Positions 1-5,382 of a stretch of DNA of 7,250 nt are shown here, one piece after another; position 1 is the stretch's first letter, and each line of letters opens with the position of its first letter. A program made the position numbers and the translations under genes. The notes under the pieces were generated by a model. It saw only the letters and a list, made by a program, of their open reading frames with translations, was not told the DNA's origin and searched no databases. This stretch comes from Alkalibacterium indicireducens (lineage in GTDB: Bacteria; Bacillota; Bacilli; Lactobacillales; Carnobacteriaceae_A): contig NZ_BAAADA010000159.1 of NCBI RefSeq assembly GCF_039522005.1, forward strand, positions 1 to 7,250, given 5' to 3'.

Positions 1-25
1 CGAAAACTACTTGTGATAAAAGTAA

Positions 26-175
26 CAACCTATAAAACCTATTTATTCTAAGTTTTATGCAACACTAGTGATAAGAAGTATTGATCCCACTTCCCGGGTT
101 ATAGGAACTCCACTTACACATTTAAAATCAGATTTAATAGAGAAAATAAGCGAAGTTATTCAAAACTTCTTCTAA
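26..175 (+). pseudogene. 3' remnant of a possible PemK/MazF-family toxin gene
   Basis: Reading the plus strand up to the TAA at 173-175 gives an open frame of about 49 codons. Its last part looks like real protein: IRSIDPTSRVIGTPL, then a helix ending EKISEVIQNFF. The pattern of an isoleucine-arginine pair, ID, a basic residue and a final amphipathic helix recalls the C-terminus of PemK/MazF endoribonucleases (family tail of the type QIRTIDKxRL followed by a helix). This assignment is from memory and weak. The frame has no ATG and is preceded by in-frame stops at 14-16, 17-19 and 23-25. A different frame is open from 1 to 48, so the gene is either frameshifted near base 30-50 or decayed. A strong hairpin follows 20 bases after the stop, which supports this being a true gene end. 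Confidence 0.35.
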
Positions 176-195
176 AAAAGTTAATTATAATCAAT

Positions 196-246
196 AACAG
201 CAGACAAGACACAAAGTGTGACATTTTGTGTCTTGTCTGCTGTTTT
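196..246. terminator. 20-bp hairpin, probably bidirectional intrinsic terminator
   Basis: Bases 196-215 and 225-244 are perfect reverse complements (20 bp). Three further inner pairs (216-218 with 222-224, the outermost a G.T pair) close on a 3-nt loop. A short T run (243-246) follows on the plus strand. It lies just downstream of the plus-strand gene end at 175. It is also the first strong hairpin beyond the minus-strand gene that stops at 442, although its minus-strand U tract is poor. Confidence 0.75.
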
Positions 247-441
247 ACATTTTATTTTTACACTTAGCACATCATATGTTTATTTTTTCTTGAGAACAAT
301 TACTTTCAGCCTATGACTACTAAAATAAATGTAGATATTTCTGCTAGACAAAAATGTGACCTCATACTCTATAAACTCGTTTATACAATAACACGATTAA
401 TTCTATTTCTGTTCCTCTCGCTATTCGATTTTTTGTAAATC

Positions 442-2202
442 CTACAACAACTCTTTCACTTCTTTTCTAAAGCGGTTGAATCGGCTGTACTTTTTGAGAT
501 AGTCATTTGCGATTGTTTCTTTGGCTCCGGGATTACCCATGGATTCGATGACTTCTCCGTAAGCGATGATTAGTTCTGCTGCTTTATGGTAGCTATTTCT
601 AACTTTCTCCCTCAGCAATGCCTCTGTTCGTCTATCTAGCGTTTGTTTAATCCAATTCAGTATGTCTTCTCTTTCGGTTTCAGAAAGAGACGTTGTGTGT
701 GTCAGCTGTCTGAACAGCCGGTTAAAAATGATTCGATCTCTTGGATGAGTCACTAAACGGCTCCTTACCTCGTCCTCCATTATTCCTTTAACAGGTGACT
801 CTTCGTCCGTTTGTCTAAGCAGCAGTAAAAATAATGGAATAGCTAGACCAATACTGTCATAGCTCCAACCAAGAATCGTTTTATTTTCTTTACAGTTTAT
901 GTAAAACGAAAAAGCATCCCCAGTAAAAAGTGGAATACTGTTATATTCATTTTCGGTCAATGTGTTTTCAGTTAAATAATTATCCCAATTCTTTTGATTA
1001 GTCTCTTTTGCTACATCATTAGACCAATAGTCTATTACCTTTTTTACTTCTTCACCAGGGTTAAGATAAGGTCTTAAATACAAATAGTTTATCGGACTTG
1101 AACGGTTAACAAAGGCTAAGTGTCTGAATCGTTTCATGTCAGAAGAATGGTTTAAGTGACTCGCAATCGTATAGCCAACCTCCATTATTTCTGACTTTAT
1201 AAACAACTTCCCAGGCATATTCTCTCTAGCAAAATGGATGAATTCTAAAATGTCTTCGCATTCTTTTTGGGATAGTTGACTTACTTTTTCTTCTACCTCA
1301 TTTGGTTTAAACCAGGCAACAAATCTCCCATCATTTAACCGCTCTTCAATATAAAGAAGATCCAGTTTATTAGCCAGCAAATTGAGATAAAGTTGAGGAT
1401 GCTGCAGACCGAAACGTTCAATATTATCTTCTAAAAAGTTTATATTTTTGTATGAAGCACAAACCTGTATCAATGAGTCATATGCATGTCTTCCCGATTG
1501 TCTGATTAAGAAGTCAATCCACTCATCCACAAAACTAGCGGTATTAACTTCTTCTTTTCCGACTGTTTTCATCTTGTCAATATCAACAATATGGTGCGCT
1601 TTCATTACTTCGTATAGCTTTTCCAACCGTTCTTCTCCTGTATAACCCCTTGCTATAGCATACAGCCACAAGCGAATAAAAAAATCCCGGTCAGTATATG
1701 TCTGATCGAATAATTCTACATTTTCAAAAGTAGTGTCATAATGGATATCATCATACTGGTCTTCAAGAACAGCTAATGCAAAAATATCAATTGAGATTAA
1801 GTTAACTAACAACTCATTTGCTTCCTGATACATCTCTTTTTCTATTAAATTCTCTGCTAACTGACATGCCTCTTTAAACCCTACAAAGACATCTAGTGGG
1901 TCCTTTACATCAATGAATTCATCATCTGGTTCATCGTGCCAGTCATCATAGTACTCATTTAACACAAGATAGACAAACACTTCCTCAGAACGAACACTAT
2001 TAATCCACTCTTCAAAATGTTCTATCTGTGTGGCTATTACCCGTTTGTCTTCAAATTCCGATTCATTGAATTGCTCTAAAAAATGATATCTGCTATTTTC
2101 TGGCAGTTTCCGAGCATAGTCTCTTATCCATGAACGAAGCATTTGTTCATCCATATTTTTTATTTGTTTATCAATAGCTTTCATAAAGGTTGTGTAATCC
2201 AT
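442..2202 (-). CDS. 586-aa helix-rich protein of unknown function, downstream gene of the abi operon
   Basis: The ATG at 2202-2200 has an AAGGAG ribosome binding site at 2214-2209 (6-nt spacer). The ORF is long, intact and ends in TAG. I do not recognise a named domain. There is no signal peptide and no convincing membrane segment, except a short hydrophobic stretch around residues 455-466 (GLAIPLFLLLLR), so it is probably cytoplasmic. It looks like an alpha-helical solenoid. Residues 82-100 are strongly acidic (YYDDWHDEPDDEFID). Near residues 540-586 a helix pair (NSYHKAAELIIAYGEVIES, then a basic YSRFNRFRKEVKELL tail) resembles, from memory, the ends of other large uncharacterised Firmicute proteins. 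It starts 17 bp after the stop of the upstream abi-like fragment, so the two were probably co-transcribed. The IS insertion has separated it from the abi promoter, and I see no clear replacement promoter. Its position suggests a role in or beside the Abi system, but that is inference. Confidence 0.8.
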   Translation of the reverse strand: MDYTTFMKAIDKQIKNMDEQMLRSWIRDYARKLPENSRYHFLEQFNESEFEDKRVIATQIEHFEEWINSVRSEEVFVYLVLNEYYDDWHDEPDDEFIDVKDPLDVFVGFKEACQLAENLIEKEMYQEANELLVNLISIDIFALAVLEDQYDDIHYDTTFENVELFDQTYTDRDFFIRLWLYAIARGYTGEERLEKLYEVMKAHHIVDIDKMKTVGKEEVNTASFVDEWIDFLIRQSGRHAYDSLIQVCASYKNINFLEDNIERFGLQHPQLYLNLLANKLDLLYIEERLNDGRFVAWFKPNEVEEKVSQLSQKECEDILEFIHFARENMPGKLFIKSEIMEVGYTIASHLNHSSDMKRFRHLAFVNRSSPINYLYLRPYLNPGEEVKKVIDYWSNDVAKETNQKNWDNYLTENTLTENEYNSIPLFTGDAFSFYINCKENKTILGWSYDSIGLAIPLFLLLLRQTDEESPVKGIMEDEVRSRLVTHPRDRIIFNRLFRQLTHTTSLSETEREDILNWIKQTLDRRTEALLREKVRNSYHKAAELIIAYGEVIESMGNPGAKETIANDYLKKYSRFNRFRKEVKELL

Positions 2203-2219
2203 AATGGTCTCCTTAGGAT

Positions 2220-2398
2220 TTAATCATGGTCAGGAAGTTGTATACCGACTTTCATCATGTTATATCTATCTATACACATTAACTTCAGTAGTTTATCTAG
2301 TTCATTCGGATAAATTACATTGTACTTTTCAATTTCAAATTCCAAACCTACTTTAATATATACATAAGGATCTGAACTATCTATCATTCGTGAACTAC
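2220..2398 (-). pseudogene. 3' fragment of an Abi-family gene (C-terminus) left of the IS element
   Basis: An open frame runs from the edge of the IS element to the TAA at 2222-2220 and encodes about 57 residues, including DSSDPYVYIKVGLEFEIEKY, then a YPNELDKLLKLM segment and a final KVGIQLPDHD. It has no credible start: the only upstream GTG (2405) lies in the IS right-end hairpin and lacks a ribosome binding site. It is therefore a gene tail. The DPY...YP-acid...LLKLM pattern fits my recollection of the C-terminal helices of one Abi_2 subfamily, the one whose N-terminus matches the fragment at 4097-4528. The two lie on opposite sides of the IS, on the same strand and in the right order. Joined, they make about 200 residues, whereas relatives have roughly 300 or more, so a central block is missing. 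The next gene begins 17 bp downstream. Confidence 0.55.
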
Positions 2399-2401
2399 TC
2401 G

Positions 2402-2430
2402 CCACTTAAATCCTTTGGATTTTGAAGTGG
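2402..2430 (-). repeat. IS right-end imperfect hairpin
   Basis: CCACTT (2402-2407) pairs with AAGTGG (2425-2430), and AAATCC (2408-2413) pairs with GGATTT (2417-2422). There is a 2-nt bulge at 2423-2424 and a 3-nt loop at 2414-2416. Subterminal imperfect hairpins with a bulge are what TnpA of IS200/IS605 elements recognises at the right end. The hairpin lies about 100 bases past the tnpB stop, as expected. Confidence 0.75.
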
Positions 2431-2533
2431 GGGCTTCCTACGAACTCCATTCTTGTCTGCACAGATTTCATACAGACAGAGGAATCGGATAGGGGTAGGC
2501 TCAAAAGGCAGTCCCTGCCTCATTGATTTTCTT
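2402..2533 (-). ncRNA. probable 3' part of the tnpB omega-RNA (reRNA)
   Basis: In IS200/IS605 elements the RNA guiding TnpB covers the tnpB 3' end and the right end of the element, and the guide is the DNA just outside. Here about 130 non-coding bases separate the tnpB stop from the right-end hairpin, which fits. The scaffold 5' boundary cannot be read from sequence and may lie inside tnpB. The predicted guide would be abi-derived sequence from about 2400 downward. This is an inference from family architecture; no conserved omega-RNA structure was computed. Confidence 0.45.
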
Positions 2534-3530
2534 TTACTTGGCCAACGCCAAGAGATTTTTGCTGGCATTGATATCTCTGTCAAGGCATTCCCCGCAAGTC
2601 GGGCAGTGCCATACCCGAATTTGGAGCGGTTTTTCCCCGTCTCGGTGTCCGCAACTCGAACAAATCTGACTGGACGGATAGAACCTGTCTGCTTTAATAA
2701 TTGTCCGTCCTTTTTGCTTGGATTTATATTCCAATTGGCGGACGAATTCATACCAGCCTGCATCACTAATGCTTTTTGCCAGTTTATGATTCTTCATCAG
2801 ATTCTTGCTGGACAACGTTTCGATAACGATGACTTGGTTTTCGTCCGTTATCTTTTTCGTCAACTTGTGCAAGAAATCTTTCCGTTGATTGGCAATCTTT
2901 TCGTGCTTTTTTGCTACCTTCAAGCGGGCTTTATTGCGATTCTTTCCACCTTTTTGTTTGCGAGATAAAGAACGCTGAGCTTTTTTGAGTTTCTTTTCAG
3001 ATTTATACAAATGCTTTGGGTTTTTGTGCTTCTCTGTCTCACCTAAATCATTGGTGGTGATCGCAAAATCCGAAACACCCAAATCAATCCCGATCTTCCG
3101 TTCAACTAATTGAGGCGTTTCGTCCGCTGATTCCACAAGAATGGATATAAAATATTTTCCCGATTTATTCATTGATATCGTACATGATTTAATNNNNNNN
3201 NNNNNNNNNNNNNNNNNNNNNNNNNNNNNNNNNNNNNNNNGATTTGAATTTTGGAAATCCAATGGATTTATCCTGGAAGAAATTTTTGTAGGCTCGTTCC
3301 AAATTCTGCTGAGCGTTCGCCAAAGCCAGACTATCAACCGCTTTCATAAAAGGAAACTCTTCTTTGTACTGAGCGGGCGTATTGTTGAGCATTTGTTTTG
3401 TCTCTTTATAGTGGTCGATCTTGTTGCTAAGCATTTGGTTATAAATGAAGCGGGCACAACCAAAACAGTTCGCAAAATAGTTTTTTTGTTCTTCATTTGG
3501 GTAGAGCCGATACTTATAAGCTTTTAACAT
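2534..3530 (-). CDS. tnpB: TnpB, IS605 OrfB-type RNA-guided endonuclease (contains a gap of N)
   Basis: TnpB is the RuvC-like nuclease of IS605 elements, guided by an RNA from the element's right end. The N-terminus MLKAYKYRLYPNEEQK is classic. I choose the ATG at 3530-3528, with GAGGTG at 3542-3537 and a 6-nt spacer. A GTG at 3539 would overlap the tnpA stop. RuvC motifs are present: GIDLGVSDF with the Asp codon at 3085-3083, VIVIETLSS with the Glu codon at 2821-2819, and DRDINASKN near the end. A CxxC...CxxC zinc ribbon (CSSCGH, then CPTCGEC) precedes the last motif. Bases 3194-3240 are N, leaving 96 residues before the gap and 219 after. The two sides are not in the same frame with 47 unknown bases; the gap would need a length of 1 modulo 3. 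Family members usually have some 40 residues here, so the N run is probably a placeholder. If the gap hides no stop, the protein would be near full length. Confidence 0.85.
3194..3240. other. run of 47 N (unsequenced or masked gap) inside tnpB
   Basis: All bases are undetermined. The gap falls between the IGFPKFK and IKSCTIS segments of TnpB. The flanking reading frames do not join at this length, so it should not be taken as a measured distance. Confidence 0.98.
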
Positions 3531-3535
3531 ATTCT

Positions 3536-3937
3536 TCACCTCACTTCGCCCTGGTTTTCGATATATTTTTTGATGACTTCAATTGGAGCACCGCCTGTTG
3601 TCATTAGACAGAAGCTTCTCGACCAGAACATTTCTTTCCATAATTTCCGCTTCACTTCTGGGAAGTTCTTTTTTATGAGTCGAGAGCTGGCACTTTTGTA
3701 GGCATTGATGAATTTGGATAATTCTGTATTAGGCTGGGCTTTGAACAGGATATGAATGTGGTCTCTTTCAACGTTCCACTCAATAAGGGTGATGTTGTAT
3801 GTTGTGCTAATTCTTAGAAACATATCTTTTGCATAATCCGAAACAGAGGGGGTGATGACTTTTCTTCGGTATTTCACAACTAAAACCAGATGGTAATACA
3901 TCAAGAAGACTGAATGATTATTGTCATCCAATTCCAC
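3536..3937 (-). CDS. tnpA: TnpA, Y1 HUH transposase of IS200/IS605
   Basis: This is a single-tyrosine transposase that nicks and joins single-stranded DNA at the IS ends. The core HSVFLMYYHLVLVVKYRRK is typical of the family. The HUH motif is HIH within ERDHIHILF. The nucleophile is the Tyr of VIKKYIENQ, four residues before the metal-binding Gln. It is about 133 residues, the normal length. I favour the GTG at 3937-3935, because GGGAG (3950-3946, within AAGGGAG) sits 8 nt upstream and the protein then begins (M)ELDDNNHS. The earlier GTG at 3946 overlaps that binding site. Its TGA (3538-3536) lies in the tnpB leader, and the tnpB start codon at 3530 follows within 6 bases, so the two are translationally coupled. 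All catalytic residues are visible, so it looks functional. Confidence 0.93.
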   Translation of the reverse strand: MELDDNNHSVFLMYYHLVLVVKYRRKVITPSVSDYAKDMFLRISTTYNITLIEWNVERDHIHILFKAQPNTELSKFINAYKSASSRLIKKNFPEVKRKLWKEMFWSRSFCLMTTGGAPIEVIKKYIENQGEVR

Positions 3938-3969
3938 TGTGGTCACTCCCTTTTTGTTGATTACTACTG

Positions 3970-3998
3970 ATTATAGTATACGCCATAAAGGACAGATT
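3970..3998 (-). promoter_or_regulatory. possible tnpA promoter (-10 TATAAT)
   Basis: The minus strand carries TATACTATAAT just inside the left end, with a perfect TATAAT at 3975-3970, about 33 bases before the chosen tnpA start. No good -35 is present at 16-18 bp; the best stretch around 3993-3998 is poor. The promoter is probably weak, as is usual for these elements. Confidence 0.35.
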
Positions 3999-4096
3999 AA
4001 CCACCTCAAGCTATCGCTTGATCGACATTCATCTCCCAGTTTCACTGGTGCTTCGCACCCATGCGTTTAGAAGGGGGAGACTTCTTTCGGAATTAC
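3996..4096 (-). repeat. left end (LE) of the IS605-type element, copy 1
   Basis: This 101-bp structured end matches 94 of 101 bases of the segment at 7072-7172 in the opposite orientation, without indels. The tip abuts TTTAAC (minus strand 4102-4097). It contains an inner GGTGC-GAA-GCACC hairpin and a TCAAGC-GATA-GCTTGA hairpin. The long arm TCTCCC...GGGAGA has lost two inner pairs compared with the other copy. The last nine codons and the stop of the truncated abi gene (V145 to F153, TAA at 4069-4067) are read from this end. Confidence 0.85.
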
Positions 4097-4528
4097 GTTA
4101 AACTTTCTAAACAGCTGATCAATTTCATATTCGCTTTTTCCTTGATAATAACTTCGTCTGCCATTCTTATAATTTTCTCGAATTAAATAGTTTCTCTGGT
4201 TAGATCCATATTTCTCACTAATCACATAACTAATCGCTGTTTTAATAATCCGTTCAAATTCGATAGTTGCTTTAAAGATAGAGTGCTGCAAATTTTTGTC
4301 AAATTGAAATAAAGCAAAAATTTGTTCAAAGGTCGTTCCGTCTATGTATCTTTCATTAGCAGACAGGCTTGCTTCTTCTAGGAACGAATCTTTGTAACCA
4401 TTGATAATTTCATAGTAACCATATCTAAGAAGCTCACTTTCTGCATGTTCTTCAGAAAGAAAGATGAGACCTCTATCTTTTAAAATATTTATTTGTTCTT
4501 TAATCGTTTTGAACGGTTTTTCACCCAT
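4067..4528 (-). pseudogene. Abi-family (Abi_2, AbiD/AbiF-like) abortive-infection gene, 5' part, truncated by the IS
   Basis: The ATG at 4528-4526 has a perfect AGGAGG at 4542-4537 (8-nt spacer). The N-terminus EKPFKTIKEQINILKDRGL, a YGYYEIINGYKDSFL block, the YIDGTTFEQIFALFQFDKNL block and the FERIIKTAISYVISEKYG helix are the ordered hallmarks of Abi_2 proteins. These are HEPN-type phage-exclusion or toxin proteins that act on RNA in the cytoplasm. Native sequence stops at N144: codons F143-N144 are TTT AAC, the IS target. The next residues VIPKEVSPF and the stop come from the IS left end. Full relatives have roughly 300 residues or more, and the missing part should hold the catalytic R-x4-6-H motif, so this product should be inactive as an RNase. 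A probable C-terminal fragment lies beyond the IS at 2220-2398. Upstream are a strong promoter and a structured leader with a terminator. Confidence 0.85.
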
Positions 4529-4548
4529 ATTATTTTCCTCCTAAAACA

Positions 4549-4580
4549 CAAAAGGAGTCCTTTTTACAGGACTCCTTTTG
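4549..4580 (-). terminator. intrinsic terminator between the leader RNA and the abi ribosome binding site
   Basis: Bases 4549-4561 and 4568-4580 form a perfect 13-bp stem with a 6-nt loop. On the minus strand the GC core is followed by UUUU-GUG-UUUU, a good U tract, ending right at the AGGAGG of abi (4542-4537). A transcript from the promoter at 4646-4618 must read through it to express abi. The A/T-flanked stem could also work on the plus strand. Confidence 0.8.
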
Positions 4581-4611
4581 GTCGGCTGAACTTCAGCCCT
4601 TCATTAAGATT
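4549..4611 (-). ncRNA. short structured leader RNA upstream of abi (candidate abiF-type RNA or RNA antitoxin)
   Basis: Transcription from the perfect promoter should start near 4611 and meet the terminator ending at 4549, giving an RNA of roughly 65 nt. It folds by eye into a GGCTGAA/TTCAGCC hairpin (4598-4584) followed by the terminator stem. No ORF with a ribosome binding site fits inside. Promoter, short RNA, leaky terminator and toxin gene is the layout of type III toxin-antitoxin loci such as ToxIN and AbiQ. A structured abiF RNA motif has been reported upstream of Abi_2 genes. I cannot confirm a match to that motif without a covariance search, and it could simply be an attenuator. Confidence 0.5.
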
Positions 4612-4617
4612 ATCTAA

Positions 4618-4646
4618 ATTATAATCTATTTTAGTCCTATTGTCAA
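4618..4646 (-). promoter_or_regulatory. perfect sigma-A promoter for the leader RNA and abi
   Basis: On the minus strand TTGACA (4646-4641) and TATAAT (4623-4618) are separated by exactly 17 bp, matching both consensus hexamers. It is the strongest promoter I see in the window. It lies about 70 bases upstream of the leader terminator's end and 90 bases upstream of the abi ATG. Confidence 0.88.
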
Positions 4647-4693
4647 CTTTTTATCTTCTTGTTTGAAACGTATATAGACACCGACAGACATAC

Positions 4694-4707
4694 AGAACGT
4701 ACGTTCC
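4694..4707. promoter_or_regulatory. LexA (DinR)-like SOS box
   Basis: GAACGTACGTTC (4695-4706) is a perfect 12-bp palindrome with the GAAC-N4-GTTC arrangement of the Bacillus LexA operator. Flanked as A-palindrome-C, it agrees with the published CGAACRNRYGTTYC consensus at all but the first base. It lies 48 bp upstream of the -35 of the abi leader promoter. A possible minus-strand -10 (TACAAT, 4731-4726) is just upstream of the box, so it could repress a second, more distal abi promoter. Binding is not shown by sequence alone. Confidence 0.5.
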
Positions 4708-5054
4708 TTATCTGTTTTTATTGTAGCATATTCACGATTATATGTATACAAATTTCCTGAATCATTTTCTATATAGTAGCGTTATACTCTTATAAGGTTT
4801 AATATCGAATTTTTATATATAACCTAAGTTCCCATAATTTATAACTAGGTCAATTTATAAATGCTGTAATATCAAGGTCTGGCCGTGATTTTTTTAAGAA
4901 TACATCGTTATACTTTTAAAAATTGTAACGACGTAACTTTACATTATTTGCGCGGAATTTCGTAGTTTCTCGTTACACAATCCGGGAATTCAGGATATAA
5001 TTATTCTTTAAGAATAAAGAGCTGGAGTAAATACTTCCTACCAGTGCGGTTTAA
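4708..5054. other. A+T-rich non-coding region
   Basis: I find no convincing ORF on either strand here. The stretch is very A+T-rich. It holds the candidate TACAAT -10 at 4731-4726 (minus), a TGTATACAAATTT motif starting near 4744 that recurs near 6580, and a 17-bp near-palindrome TTATTCTT-T-AAGAATAA at 5001-5017 that could be an operator or small hairpin. Confidence 0.5.
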
Positions 5055-5088
5055 AAAAAGCAAACCCTACTTAGAAGGTTTGCTTTTT
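5055..5088 (-). terminator. intrinsic terminator after the 5071-6495 minus-strand genes
   Basis: AAAAAGCAAACC (5055-5066) and GGTTTGCTTTTT (5077-5088) form a perfect 12-bp stem with a 10-nt loop. On the minus strand the stem is followed by a run of T (complement of 5053-5059). The A-rich side opposite makes it potentially bidirectional. A short minus-strand ORF ends inside its loop (TAA at 5073-5071). Confidence 0.8.
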
Positions 5089-5382
5089 GACTCTATCAGG
5101 TTTCATTTTTCCTAACATTTCAGCTACTGCTTGTATATTTTTATTGACTTCCATCTCGAAGACGAAGGATGTTCTTATTTTCTAATTTATAGCTGGTATA
5201 ACTGCGCTTAAATGAATCAAAGTACTCTATTTCAAAGCAAAACAAATCCGCTAAAAAAGTTGTATCAATAAGAATAGTTAAAGCTTCTATTTCTAATAAA
5301 TCGATTTTTTTGGTTCAGGCATCACTAACTTTATTTGTCCAATATTCTTAGAGAAAGAATCAATTTCACATTTATAAGATAA
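5071..5382 (-). pseudogene. frameshifted remnant of a small gene of unknown function
   Basis: Directly after the stop of the DUF6933/pRiA4b gene, protein-like sequence continues on the minus strand in three successive frames. First is a segment ending KLVMPEPKK (ATG at 5322-5320), which breaks at a run of seven A (complement of 5305-5311). Next is IDLLEIEALTILIDTTFLAD and on through YFDSFKRSYTSYKLENK, stopping at 5143-5141. The last is FVFEMEVNKNIQAVAEMLGK to a TAA at 5073-5071 inside the terminator loop; its internal ATG is at 5154-5152. The middle frame has no usable start. The composition is normal for protein (alternating hydrophobic residues, then a C-terminal amphipathic helix). I do not recognise the family. 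The A7 run could be a slippage site or a sequencing error, but a second break near 5150 favours decay. Confidence 0.45.

Larger units (their letters stand above)
2390..4096 (-). mobile_element. IS200/IS605-family insertion sequence (tnpA plus tnpB)
   Basis: This is a single-strand-transposing IS in minus orientation. From left end to right end it holds a structured left end (4096 down to 3996), tnpA, a tnpB that overlaps tnpA, a non-coding stretch and a hairpin right end (2402-2430). There are no terminal inverted repeats and no target duplication, as expected for the family. The left end abuts TTTAAC on the minus strand (4102-4097), the target reported for IS605. A second copy of the same left end, also next to TTTAAC, confirms the boundary at 4096. 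The right tip is uncertain. It lies a few bases beyond the hairpin, between about 2402 and 2388, and the minus-strand TTCAC at 2394-2390 is one candidate cleavage motif. The element interrupts an abi-like gene. Confidence 0.85.

Noticed and set aside
371..384. Small inverted repeat ATAAAC-TC-GTTTAT downstream of the 586-residue gene
   Set aside because: It is a six-base stem with a two-base loop and no U tract. It is too weak to call a terminator or operator.
313..438. Plus-strand ORF of 41 codons with a hydrophobic C-terminus (small membrane peptide?)
   Set aside because: There is no ribosome binding site before the ATG and no promoter. The sequence is A+T-rich, and such frames arise easily by chance.
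2395..2766. Minus-strand ORF of 123 codons overlapping the tnpB 3' end
   Set aside because: It is an alternative frame of tnpB and the right-end region, with no start signal. The RuvC and zinc motifs are in the other frame.
2453..2968. Plus-strand ORF of 171 codons opposite tnpB
   Set aside because: It is fully antisense to the conserved tnpB coding frame and has no family-like motifs. It is a shadow frame.
3141..3527. Plus-strand ORF of 128 codons across the N run
   Set aside because: It is antisense to tnpB and bridges unknown bases.
3996..4096. Reading this repeat as a right end or omega-RNA of an opposite-strand element
   Set aside because: Its hairpins resemble such RNAs, but it lies upstream of tnpA in the correct orientation for a left end. 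Both copies abut TTTAAC at the same base, which fits a left end.
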